Below, piece after piece: positions 35,492 to 43,756 of a stretch of DNA of 64,000 nucleotides. The position numbers and the translations under genes were made by a program. Origin of the DNA: Paenibacillus sp. FSL H7-0357 (lineage in GTDB: Bacteria > Bacillota > Bacilli > Paenibacillales > Paenibacillaceae); contig NZ_CP009241.1 in the NCBI RefSeq assembly GCF_000758525.1, forward strand, positions 6,138,001 through 6,202,000, read 5' to 3'. How positions within the stretch are numbered: position 1 is the first letter of the stretch; every line of letters starts with the position of its first letter. The notes below the pieces were generated by a model, which saw only the letters and a program-made list of their open reading frames with translations, was not told the DNA's origin and made no database searches.

Positions 35492-36427
35492 TTATTTGCT
35501 GTCCTTGCTCGCCTTAAACACCTCGGCAATGGCCCCGAGACTGCCCAGCGTTTCAACGGCGCTGGTCGGCAGGAACACCTTGTTGGCCGGTCCTTTAGCG
35601 ATTTCGCCTAACGCTTCAAAAGATTGATAAGCCAGCACACGCTCATCCAGCCCTGCGCTGGCGATCAGTGCGATCCGCGTCTTCTCGGCTTCGGCGACCG
35701 CCTGAATCGCTTTGGCCTGGCCCAGTGCTTCCAGCTCCTGCGCCTGGCGGAACCCTTCCGCTTGACGGATACGCGCTTCCTTATCGCCTTCCGCCTTCAG
35801 AATCTTGCTCTGCTTATCCCCTTCAGCACGCAGGATCATATCCTGTTTGGCGGCTTCCGCCTCCAGTACAATCGCCCGCTTGCTGCGTTCTGCCTTCATC
35901 TGCTTATCCATCGCTTCCTGAATGTCCAGCGGTGGCTTGATATCAATAACTTCCACACGCTCGATCCGCACGCCCCACTTTTCAGTCGCTTCATCCAGAG
36001 CCAGGCGGATATCCGAGGAGATTTTTTCCCGGCCGGACAACGTTTCATCCAGCTCCAGCTTCCCGATAATCTGCCGCATCGTAGCTGTGGAAATGTTGCG
36101 CACACCATATACATAATCGGAAATTCCATAAGTCGCTTCTTCCGGACCAACCACCTGATAGAAAATGATCGTGTCGATCTGCACCTGCACGTTATCCTTG
36201 GTGATTACGGTTTGCGGCGGCACATTGGCCTGTTGAATCCGCAAATCATGATAGGTCCGCACCTGATCAATAATCGGAATCAGAATATTCAGACCCGGTG
36301 TAAGCAGCCGGTGGAATTTACCGAGACGCTCCACAACCCCTACCCGCTGCTGCGGTACGATTTTGATCGTAAGCGCGATAAAAACAACGACGACAGCAAT
36401 AACAATACCGATAATTGCCCATTCCAT
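35492..36427 (-). CDS. SPFH/band 7 (stomatin-like) membrane protein
   Basis: 311 aa: one N-terminal membrane helix (residues 3-25), an SPFH domain (about 26-190, with VGVVERLGKFHRLLTPGLNILIP and VQIDTIIFYQVV), then a coiled-coil of Ala/Glu/Lys repeats (about 190-255) and a C-terminal tail. It resembles the QmcA/stomatin group that forms large membrane scaffolds and can modulate membrane proteases. The start overlaps the NfeD stop (TAATG), so both are translated in tandem; SPFH-NfeD pairing is a conserved arrangement. Confidence 0.92.
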   Translation of the reverse strand: MEWAIIGIVIAVVVVFIALTIKIVPQQRVGVVERLGKFHRLLTPGLNILIPIIDQVRTYHDLRIQQANVPPQTVITKDNVQVQIDTIIFYQVVGPEEATYGISDYVYGVRNISTATMRQIIGKLELDETLSGREKISSDIRLALDEATEKWGVRIERVEVIDIKPPLDIQEAMDKQMKAERSKRAIVLEAEAAKQDMILRAEGDKQSKILKAEGDKEARIRQAEGFRQAQELEALGQAKAIQAVAEAEKTRIALIASAGLDERVLAYQSFEALGEIAKGPANKVFLPTSAVETLGSLGAIAEVFKASKDSK

Positions 36428-36861
36428 TAGTACTTATCCCCCCATCGTTCTACTTCGATAATCGTGTTGCCTCTTCGGATGACACGGACTGCCTGATCTT
36501 TACCCAGAGCTTGAACCGAGGTTGCGCTCCAGGTGTCACCGCCCACTTTGACTTGCCCGTACTGTCCCGGCACAATCGGCTCGACGACAATACCTTGTCT
36601 TCCGACAATCTCTGTCCCTGTATCCTTAAACCCCCGTGAGTTGCGGAATCTCGCGACCAGCGGTTTGGTGAAAAAGGTCAGGACGAGGGCAACCAATGAA
36701 CCGACGACCACCTGCAGCAAAATCGCCTCAGGAAACACAAGTGAGATCAGACCAGCCGCCAGAGCACCTATGCTTAACCAGAGAAGATAAAAAGTAAGCG
36801 CAAACATTTCAATCACAAACAGAACGCCGGCTGCAATCAACCAAACTATCCAAGCCTCCAT
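36427..36861 (-). CDS. NfeD family protein
   Basis: 144 aa. Three close membrane helices (about residues 3-80), then a soluble OB-fold domain (about 85-144) with GTEIVGRQGIVVEPIVPGQYGQVKVGGDTWSA. NfeD proteins anchor and regulate SPFH partners. Start ATG 36861; GTG codons at 36876 overlap the AAGG binding site. Confidence 0.9.
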   Translation of the reverse strand: MEAWIVWLIAAGVLFVIEMFALTFYLLWLSIGALAAGLISLVFPEAILLQVVVGSLVALVLTFFTKPLVARFRNSRGFKDTGTEIVGRQGIVVEPIVPGQYGQVKVGGDTWSATSVQALGKDQAVRVIRRGNTIIEVERWGDKY

Positions 36862-37117
36862 CGGTGAATCCACCACCTTCCGCTATATACTACTATAACG
36901 AAAAAAACGGCATAGCGTTGCATTAGTTTTATCAGGGCTGGGACACAGCCATGCTTTTTCATTATATTTCAGCCTATGGAAGGTTATGAGCACCACAATC
37001 AGCCTTCTTCATAAAAATCCACACAATTCTGACATTATACAGGAAGACGGGGCTTGTACATCCGCTGTTTCTGCATTCGATCCGGTGAAGTGATTCTGCT
37101 GGTGATTATGACATAAT

Positions 37118-37165
37118 AAAAAAAGCTTACAGATCGAGGCGCAGCCTTCTCTGCAAGCTTTTTTT
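37118..37165. terminator. Terminator behind the chitinase gene
   Basis: AAAAAAAGCTT and AAGCTTTTTTT pair, with CAGA/TCTG extending the stem. Works on the minus strand behind the stop at 37188. Confidence 0.8.
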
Positions 37166-37187
37166 GCTGTTCAGATGGAATTTAGCG

Positions 37188-37546
37188 CTAAATCAGCTGC
37201 CATAGAGCCTGCGTTACCGCCGGTTCCCAACCTTGCAGCGAGGTATGCGACTGCAGGCAGATGTAAGGTTTGCCGCTGTAGCTTACCTTATCGCCTGCTG
37301 TATAGGCCACTCCTGCTGCCCAGGCAGATCCCCCGGTCGTTGCCGTCGGGCTTACTGTAGCTGTTGGTACGGGTGTTGCCGTTGGTACTGGCGTTGCTGT
37401 CGGACTCACCGTAGCCGTTGGCGCTGGCGTGGTGTTGCCGCAGGTGCCAATCACTTTCCAGGCCCCGAATGCACCGCTCAGATCAGGGCGTTCCCCCTGT
37501 GTCCACCACTGGGCTTCATACAGCACACCTCCATTGGAAGCCTGTG
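37188..37546 (-). pseudogene. Frameshifted chitin-binding tail of the chitinase
   Basis: Continuation of the chitinase in another frame. It begins with a chitin-binding domain of the family 5/12 type (ASNGGVLYEAQWWTQGER, then GAFGAWKVIGTCG), a second Pro/Thr linker (PTATVSPTATPVPTATPV), and a second such domain (AWAAGVAYTAGDKVSYSGKP, then CLQSHTSLQGWEP). It has no ribosome-binding site of its own. A single missing base near 37546 accounts for the break: joined, the two frames give one continuous protein of about 638 residues. Confidence 0.85.
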
Positions 37547-37745
37547 GCCCTTGGTGTAGATGGTTGCCGCGTTCCAGGCCGCCGCTGTACATTGCCCCGG
37601 TGTTGCAGTTGGCGTCGGGGTAACAGTAGCAGTAGGCGTTGGTGTTGGTTTCACAGTAGCTGTTGGTGTCGGAGTCGGTGTAGCCGTTGGCGTTGATGTC
37701 GGTTTCACTGTGGCTGTTGGCGTTGCAGTCGGTGTTGGCGTCGGC
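37340..37745 (-). repeat. Pro/Thr linker repeats of the chitinase (two blocks)
   Basis: Repeats of GGTGTTGGCGTC/GGTTTCACTGTGGCT-like units at 37605-37745 and GTTGGTACTGGC-like units at 37340-37425, on the coding strand encoding PTPTPTATVKPT and PVPTATVSPTAT. Such repeats are prone to slippage. Confidence 0.8.
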
Positions 37746-39103
37746 ACCACTCCGCCGCCCAGATCGGTGTTCAGCTTGTTTTGCAGTGTTTTGTTGCGGT
37801 CGCCGCTGGTCTCCCAGAACATCGCTCCTGCCAGGCCTTTGGTTTTGATATAGCTGGTTTTATAGCCGATCGACTCGGCGTCATCATAGCTGATGAAGGT
37901 TTGTGTAGACGGATTGTAGAGATAAGGAACTTTTGAGGTGTTATTCCAGTAGCGGGTATAGCCGTTTTTGTTAATATAGTTAGCTTCCAGATCGTAGAAA
38001 TCATAGTTTCCCTTTTCCCATGTGCCTGTGGACGAAATACCGGCCGAAACCTGATATTGCCCGTTTCCTGTACTCGGCGCACCACCCCAGCCGCGTCCGT
38101 AAAACGGCATGCCCAGGACAAGCTTATTCGCCGGGACTCCGCTTGCGAGATAGCTTGTGACAGCCTTGTCGATATTGTAATTCGCCGGATCGGTCAGACC
38201 TGATGAGGCTGCTGCCGGGTCATAGTAGAGCGGAGCATTGTGTCCTGTAGTCGTGTTCCAGCTGCCGTTGAAGTCATAGGTCATAATGTTGATCCTGTCG
38301 ACAACAGCAGCAATGCCGCTAAGGTTGTTATTCTGAACGTAGGCAGGACTTGCACCAGAGGCAATGGTCAGCAGGTAGGTTTTACCGTCAGCGGTTCCGG
38401 CCGCATTCAGCTTTTCACGGATTTTCTGCAGCAGCAGCACATAATTCTGCTTATCCTCCGGACGGTAGCTATTGCCTGCAAGGCCTCCGCTGACCGGGTA
38501 TTCCCAGTCCAGATCGACACCATCCATTTGATATTTGCGGATGAAATCGACTGCGGAATTTGCGAATACTTCACGGGTCGCTGCCGTAGCGGCAACATCC
38601 GAGAACCGGTTCGACCAGGTCCAGCCGCCGACGGATATCACCGTTTTAAGATTCGGGTTCTTTTCTTTCAGTTTCCATAGCTGCTTCAGGTTGCCTTTAA
38701 TCGGATCATCCCACTTGTCATCCCCAAAGCTTTTCTGGGCATCAATCCAGGGATCACCCAGCACAATCGTTCCATTCGGAACACTGATCGTTTGGCCTTG
38801 CTCATTTTGGCAGGTCCAGGTGACCGGATTGGGTCCGCTCGGGTCAGGATTGCCGTGAACCCCGTTCCAGCATATATCGGCAAACGCATAGTTGATTACA
38901 TTCATTTTACTGGGATCGATATCCGTTACGTTGTAGGCTCGCCCATAGGCAGCCCAGGAAGCATAATAACCGACGAGCTTGTAGCCCGCAGCCGCATTTG
39001 CAGTTTTGACACTGGTGCCTATCGTTGAAAAGAGTGCAATCACAAGAGCAACGGCCATACCAAGCGCAAAGGTTTTACGAAATCTGCTGTTTGTCGACCT
39101 CAT
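37478..39103 (-). CDS. Secreted GH18 chitinase, frameshifted near its C-terminus
   Basis: Chitin hydrolase. Signal peptide at residues 1 to about 37 (ending VKTANA), GH18 catalytic domain (about 40-440) with the active-site DGVDLDWEYP near residue 158-167 and YYASWAAYGR at its start. A Pro/Thr-rich linker follows (TPTPTATPTATVKPTSTP..., about 445-495), then the start of a chitin-binding domain (CTAAAWNAATIYTKG) that breaks off in an unrelated tail of about 17 residues. The catalytic part is intact. Start ATG 39103 has GGAGG nine bases upstream; ATG 39109 is too close. Regulation is not visible; 520 bases lie upstream. Confidence 0.9.
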   Translation of the reverse strand: MRSTNSRFRKTFALGMAVALVIALFSTIGTSVKTANAAAGYKLVGYYASWAAYGRAYNVTDIDPSKMNVINYAFADICWNGVHGNPDPSGPNPVTWTCQNEQGQTISVPNGTIVLGDPWIDAQKSFGDDKWDDPIKGNLKQLWKLKEKNPNLKTVISVGGWTWSNRFSDVAATAATREVFANSAVDFIRKYQMDGVDLDWEYPVSGGLAGNSYRPEDKQNYVLLLQKIREKLNAAGTADGKTYLLTIASGASPAYVQNNNLSGIAAVVDRINIMTYDFNGSWNTTTGHNAPLYYDPAAASSGLTDPANYNIDKAVTSYLASGVPANKLVLGMPFYGRGWGGAPSTGNGQYQVSAGISSTGTWEKGNYDFYDLEANYINKNGYTRYWNNTSKVPYLYNPSTQTFISYDDAESIGYKTSYIKTKGLAGAMFWETSGDRNKTLQNKLNTDLGGGVVPTPTPTATPTATVKPTSTPTATPTPTPTATVKPTPTPTATVTPTPTATPGQCTAAAWNAATIYTKGHRLPMEVCCMKPSGGHRGNALI

Positions 39104-39109
39104 TTTCAT

Positions 39110-39628
39110 TTACCTCCTCGGTTCAATGCATAGCCAGCAGTCCTCTTTACAGGCAAAGCTCCCCAAAGTCACCTCCTGGTTCGGATTCACCTTCATCCAG
39201 TGTCTCTATCAGATTCATGAGATCAGGATGGTAGATTAAGCACACAAAAAAAGCGCAAGAAAAAATAATCTGTGCTCTTAATCTTGTATTGCTGTTCATG
39301 GGTTGCAATCCCGGTAATGTTGTCCGGGACAATGCTTATGCCTACAAAATAGTTGGGAGGGATGGTGTACATGGAATAGGAGGATTCATAACATAAGAAG
39401 GATGAAGGCAATCTTATTGTCATATAAAGCACAAGATTAAGCTAGGGGGAAATTTCCATAGTCAGGGGGGAATATCATCTAATTTCCAGTTTTTTTGGCA
39501 GCAATAACTGTGCCTCTGTCCCCTATTTGAGGAAGGTTTAGAATTCCGGTGACAAAGGCGGTCCCTTACGCTCCGACAGTTCAAGAGGTGATGGTATCCT
39601 TTGCCACCAGATGCGATTATCCTGTCAC
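39110..39628. other. Intergenic stretch upstream of the chitinase
   Basis: 519 bases with no gene supported. It should contain the chitinase promoter and the end of the amino-sugar operon, but I see no strong promoter match and no clear terminator hairpin. Confidence 0.5.
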
Positions 39629-41218
39629 CTATTGCATTTCCAGCTCTGCATCACTCCAGTGAAGCTGGACGCCATGGTCAATTAAGAGCTGCTGGTAAGC
39701 CTTGCGATGGTCATCCGATCCATGAACCTCACGCGGCAAAACTTTATTTGTAATAGCGTAAGAAGCCAGAAGTCCCGCAGCTTCACCAATGTTCCATTCG
39801 GTTGGATGAAGGCGGTAGCAGCCGTTTGCGATCTGGGTCATTGAGATATTTTTGCAGGCCGGAAGCAGGTTTGTGACGCGAATAGGGATCAGTGAGCCCA
39901 GCGGAATTTCATACGGATGATTGGGGATGTAGAACGTGCGCTGGGATACGGTCGTGGGATGAAGATCCAGATGATAACTTCCAACGCCCACACTGTCCTC
40001 ATAGCGCATAGGTCCCGCTTCACCGCGCAGCTCCTTGCTTACATCCAGCTCTGTCACCGTGTAGAGTCCGCAGATCCTTCTTGCTTCACGGATGTAGGGA
40101 GACTTCGCAAGCCCGTCCTCTGTCCCAAGTACATCTCCCCGCAGCCTCACCCCCGGGTACCCCTTCCCGCCATCTAGTCGGGGCGCCTCCGTCTGAAGCC
40201 AATAGACAAGTGACAACGTCAGCTGTCTGGCTCCTTTCAAATGCCGTTCCCGTTCCCCGGGAGGCACTCCGATCAGCGGACCGGCATAATAATCGTTCAG
40301 CGCCCAGTTCAGCAGGGTGACTTCACCGTCATTGAGCGGTAGGCTCCAGACCGCAGGATCGACAATCCTCCGGTAATCCCACAGCGAGACAATTCCCTCG
40401 TCATTGGGAAACATGGTGAATTGCTTCAGCTTCGTCGTATCACTGGCATCGGAGGCGTACCAGCTGAGAATGGGATACATTGAAAAGGACGGCACATATT
40501 GAAGCCAGTAGTCATAGTCCTCAGGCCGTTCTATCGTAAAATCGCCGCCTGGTACATAATCGACGGCAGCAACATGGGTAATCGACTGCATATCGAGCGG
40601 GTCCGCTTCCTCCAGCGCATGCGGTTCCCCTGTCTCATGGCGTGATTCAGCGCCGCTTCGATACTCCACCCCCGCAAGCGGCAGCAGATCGCCGCATTCC
40701 GTCGCATCCAGATAATACGCCCCTTTAAGCTTGATCTCGGTTCCTTTCACGGTATGTAAGACCGTCACCGCCGTGACCTCATCGCCTGCCGTCTCAGCAT
40801 GAACGGGAACCGTATAATAAAGCACTTCAATCCGTCCCGAATGTACATAGGGAGCCAGCATTTCATGCAGAACGCTAAGTGCAACCTTCGGCTCATGGGC
40901 AAGCCGGCTGACCCAGCCGTTCCCCGGATTGAGCAGCGGATTGTTTCTGGCAGACTCCGTAAGCGGATAATTGCGTCTGTAATACTCCCGCACCCTGTTG
41001 CGGAACTCCCGGTAGGTAGCCGTGCTGCCGGAGTTCTCGATCCAGCGGTGCTCATCCGGCGGAACCGCCTGCGAGGTCAGCTGTCCCCCCAGCCAATCCG
41101 TTTCCTCAGTTAGGATTACGCGCAACCCTGCCTTGGCTGCGGCGAGAGCCGCGGCAGTTCCTCCAAGGCCCCCGCCGATGATGATCACATCACTTTGTTT
41201 CACTTGTCCGAATGTCAT
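39629..41218 (-). CDS. FAD-dependent oxidoreductase (FAD_oxidored type)
   Basis: 529 aa. N-terminal Rossmann motif DVIIIGGGLGGTAAALAAAKAG (first half VIIIGGGLGG, residues 11-20), ETDWLGGQLTSQAVPPDEH near 38-56, and a C-terminal block NISMTQIANGCYRLHPTEWNIGEAAGLLA (about 465-495) typical of secreted or cytoplasmic FAD_oxidored proteins in sugar clusters. No signal peptide, so it acts in the cytoplasm. Substrate is unknown; the context suggests oxidation of a sugar. GGAGGAGG precedes the ATG, which overlaps the stop of the ROK gene (ATGA). Last gene of the operon. Confidence 0.88.
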   Translation of the reverse strand: MTFGQVKQSDVIIIGGGLGGTAAALAAAKAGLRVILTEETDWLGGQLTSQAVPPDEHRWIENSGSTATYREFRNRVREYYRRNYPLTESARNNPLLNPGNGWVSRLAHEPKVALSVLHEMLAPYVHSGRIEVLYYTVPVHAETAGDEVTAVTVLHTVKGTEIKLKGAYYLDATECGDLLPLAGVEYRSGAESRHETGEPHALEEADPLDMQSITHVAAVDYVPGGDFTIERPEDYDYWLQYVPSFSMYPILSWYASDASDTTKLKQFTMFPNDEGIVSLWDYRRIVDPAVWSLPLNDGEVTLLNWALNDYYAGPLIGVPPGERERHLKGARQLTLSLVYWLQTEAPRLDGGKGYPGVRLRGDVLGTEDGLAKSPYIREARRICGLYTVTELDVSKELRGEAGPMRYEDSVGVGSYHLDLHPTTVSQRTFYIPNHPYEIPLGSLIPIRVTNLLPACKNISMTQIANGCYRLHPTEWNIGEAAGLLASYAITNKVLPREVHGSDDHRKAYQQLLIDHGVQLHWSDAELEMQ

Positions 41219-42144
41219 GCGGTATCCTCCTCCTCATATCCGTCCGGCAGCTGCCGGAAGCAATCCAATGCAAGCTTGGCCGCGCCGAAGCAGCCTGCCC
41301 GGTTCCCAAGCTCCGCCGCTGCAAGGATGTTGGAAAGTCCCTCGCCTTGCAGCCTGTTTTTTAGCAGCGGCCACCAGACGTCCCGGTCATGAATAACCCC
41401 GCCGCCAATCACGATAAGCTCCGGATCAAGCGTAGCTCCAATATTGTCCAAGACTACTGCCAAATCAGAGGTGTAGTGTTCGAGAACCTGCAGGGCATCT
41501 GGATCACCCCGCCGCGCGTCGCTCATAAGCTCCGCTCCATGTTCATACGCCCGGCCTGTCAGTTCATTTCCGAGCCGCAGCAACGCGGAACCCGAGACGT
41601 ATTGCTCTACACAGCCCCGGCGGCCGCAATTACAGAGCCGGCCGCCGGGAAACAGGACACTGTGCCCGAATTCTCCGCCGCTCCAGTGCTTTCCCCGGTT
41701 AAGCAAGCCTTGAATCATAAGCGCTCCGCCTACTCCGGTACCCAGCGTGAGCATGACCAGATTGTGCCGTCCGCGGCCTGCTCCCTGCCAAGCCTCGCCC
41801 AGCAGTGCGGCGTTCGCATCATTATCGGCGGCTGCAGGCAATTTGAAGGTATCCTCCGCCCAACCGGCAAGCTGAAGCCCCTGCCATCCGGGTAAATTAT
41901 CGGTGGCATACACCACTTCACCCGTGTCTGTATTTACTCTGCCCGCCGAAGCAATCCCGATGGCCTGAACCGGACAGGCTTTAAGCAGTTCGCAGACCAC
42001 AGCATTCAGCTTGCCGAGTATTGCCTCCCGGCCCTGCCATGCTTCCGTATCGCGACTGGCTTCCGCCCATACGTTTCCGATCTCGTCGAGCACCAGCCCT
42101 TTAACGGCTGTCCCTCCGATATCCACACCGATGACCCGTCTCAT
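41215..42144 (-). CDS. ROK-family sugar kinase
   Basis: 309 aa. N-terminal ATP motif VDIGGTAVKGLVLDE (residues 5-19), the sugar-binding GEFGHSVL with Glu/His, and the zinc motif CNCGRRGCVEQYVSG (about 176-190). ROK kinases phosphorylate glucose, fructose, GlcNAc or ManNAc. Because nanE stands in the same operon, ManNAc kinase activity (NanK-like) is the best guess, giving the 6-phosphate that NanE converts. It overlaps the oxidoreductase gene by four bases. Confidence 0.9.
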   Translation of the reverse strand: MRRVIGVDIGGTAVKGLVLDEIGNVWAEASRDTEAWQGREAILGKLNAVVCELLKACPVQAIGIASAGRVNTDTGEVVYATDNLPGWQGLQLAGWAEDTFKLPAAADNDANAALLGEAWQGAGRGRHNLVMLTLGTGVGGALMIQGLLNRGKHWSGGEFGHSVLFPGGRLCNCGRRGCVEQYVSGSALLRLGNELTGRAYEHGAELMSDARRGDPDALQVLEHYTSDLAVVLDNIGATLDPELIVIGGGVIHDRDVWWPLLKNRLQGEGLSNILAAAELGNRAGCFGAAKLALDCFRQLPDGYEEEDTA

Positions 42145-42216
42145 CCTCGCGTCCCTCCCTTTAGCTCTCGTATCATTCGATGGAGAGGCAGATGTATTGA
42201 GGCTGCGGCTGCACCC

Positions 42217-43044
42217 TCAATAAATACGGTCAATGACAGCTCTTGCCGTCCGTTCCTTCATGTTCTTCGTCTCATCTGTATGCCTGCGTTCCAGTCCCTC
42301 ACAGATCAGGTCGATAATAAACAACTGGGAGATCTTCGCACCGATGGACCCGCCTTCCAGAGGCGACTCTTTACCGGCAGTGAGAAGAACGATATCAGCA
42401 ATAGACGCGATGGGGGACTTCGCGTAGTTGGTCATGGCAATGATCTTCGCCCCGTTCTGCTTCGCCTTCATTAACATATCATTGGTATCCAGAGTGCTTC
42501 CGGAAACGCTGATGCCGAAGGCGATATCCCCTTTGCCCATCGTTACTGCCATCATCGACTGGATGTGGCTGTCCGCTATGGCCTCAACCCGTCTGCCGAT
42601 ACGCAGAAAGCGATTTTTGGCATCCAGTGCGGTAATCGCCGATGAGCCTACCCCAAAAAACTGCACATGGCGCGCCGCATCAATTTGATTAACGGATTCT
42701 TCAAGCTGTCCGCGGTCCAGCATGCTCAGGCTGGATTGGAGGACATCAACCATAGATTCGTAAAGATGCGTCGGATAATCCCCGTCTCTGCCTTCACGGC
42801 CGGACAAGGCTTGCTGCTTTGGCAGCCCTTGGGCAAGCATAAGCTTGAAGTCCTGGTAACCCTTAAATCCGATTTTGCGGCAGAAGCGCATAACCGTGGT
42901 TTCACCGGTGCCGGCAAAATCCGCAAGCTCCGTAACCGAAAAATAGATGATATTATCCGGATGCTCAAGCACACAACGGGCCACCTTCTGCTCCGATTTG
43001 GTCATGGAAGGATAATACGTATTAATCCGATCCGTCATTTCCAT
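42217..43044 (-). CDS. RpiR-family transcriptional regulator with SIS domain
   Basis: 275 aa. RpiR helix-turn-helix (about residues 1-75, ELADFAGTGETTVMRFCRKIGFKGYQDFK) and a SIS domain (about 115-245, FFGVGSSAITALDAKNRFLRIG, SVSGSTLDTNDML) for a sugar-phosphate effector. It is a paralogue of the regulator at 7902. AAAGGTGG precedes the ATG 43044. The start lies inside the end of nanE by 23 bases. It probably regulates its own operon; no operator palindrome was found with certainty. Confidence 0.9.
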   Translation of the reverse strand: MEMTDRINTYYPSMTKSEQKVARCVLEHPDNIIYFSVTELADFAGTGETTVMRFCRKIGFKGYQDFKLMLAQGLPKQQALSGREGRDGDYPTHLYESMVDVLQSSLSMLDRGQLEESVNQIDAARHVQFFGVGSSAITALDAKNRFLRIGRRVEAIADSHIQSMMAVTMGKGDIAFGISVSGSTLDTNDMLMKAKQNGAKIIAMTNYAKSPIASIADIVLLTAGKESPLEGGSIGAKISQLFIIDLICEGLERRHTDETKNMKERTARAVIDRIY

Positions 43045-43741
43045 CGTTAACAGCCACCTTTCTAATTGCTGCCATAAATCGCCCGGTAATCAGCTGGGGT
43101 CTTGTAATGGCTGAACCCACAACTACCGCATAAGCTCCAAGCTCCAGAGCCTGCTGCACCTGGGCGGGTTCATTCATTCTGCCTTCCGCAATAACCGGGA
43201 TGGACAAACGATCAACAGCGCTTTGCAGCAGTTCAAAGTTAGGCCCTTCCTGCTGCAGGGAATACGGCGTATAGCCCGAGAGTGTGGTCGAGACGCAGGT
43301 GACCCCCAGCGCTTCTGCATGGACAGCCTCCTCCAAAATCGAAATGTCGGCCATCGAAGCCGTGCCGCTCCGGTGCAGAAAAGCGACGATTTGCTCCAAG
43401 GTGCTGTCTCCCGGTCTCTTTTGCCTTGTCGCATCAAAGGCGATCATATCGGCCCCGGCCTCCAGCAGTTCGTCAATTTCTCTTAGTGTTGGTGTGATAT
43501 ATACTTCCGAACCCGGATAATCCCTCTTGATAATGCCGATAACCGGCAGCGAGACGGCACTTTTGATCGCCCGGATGTCTGCGGAGCCATTTGCCCGGAT
43601 GCCTACAGCCCCTCCTTCCTCGGCGGCAGCTGCCATGCGTGCCATGATTTCAGCACCATGCAGCGGTTCACCCGGAAGCGCCTGACAGGAAACAATTAGT
43701 CCATGACGCAGCTTCTGCAATATCGTATTCAGGGTCCCCAC
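43022..43741 (-). CDS. nanE: N-acetylmannosamine-6-phosphate 2-epimerase
   Basis: Converts ManNAc-6P to GlcNAc-6P. TIM-barrel protein of 239 aa with the NanE blocks GLIVSCQALPGEPLHGAEIM (about residues 14-33), GAVGIRANG, IIKRDYPGSEVYITPTLREI, GADMIAFDATRQKRP, and VIAEGRMNEP. The start is not certain: GTG 43741 overlaps its binding site (GAGAGG), while a TTG at about codon 8 follows GGTGGGG. It is preceded by DUF4127 by 15 bases. Neither nanA nor nagA/nagB is nearby, so the pathway entry is not sialic acid cleavage within this cluster. Confidence 0.92.
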   Translation of the reverse strand: MGTLNTILQKLRHGLIVSCQALPGEPLHGAEIMARMAAAAEEGGAVGIRANGSADIRAIKSAVSLPVIGIIKRDYPGSEVYITPTLREIDELLEAGADMIAFDATRQKRPGDSTLEQIVAFLHRSGTASMADISILEEAVHAEALGVTCVSTTLSGYTPYSLQQEGPNFELLQSAVDRLSIPVIAEGRMNEPAQVQQALELGAYAVVVGSAITRPQLITGRFMAAIRKVAVNDGNDGSD

Positions 43742-43756
43742 CCTCTCTCTAGTAGT

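Noticed and set aside
37340..37745. Regular repeats that could suggest a CRISPR array
   Set aside because: Units are short, degenerate and in coding frame for a Pro/Thr linker; there are no constant repeats with unique spacers. No CRISPR array was seen anywhere in the window.
39223..39432. 69-codon minus frame upstream of the chitinase
   Set aside because: No ribosome-binding site and atypical composition; kept as intergenic.
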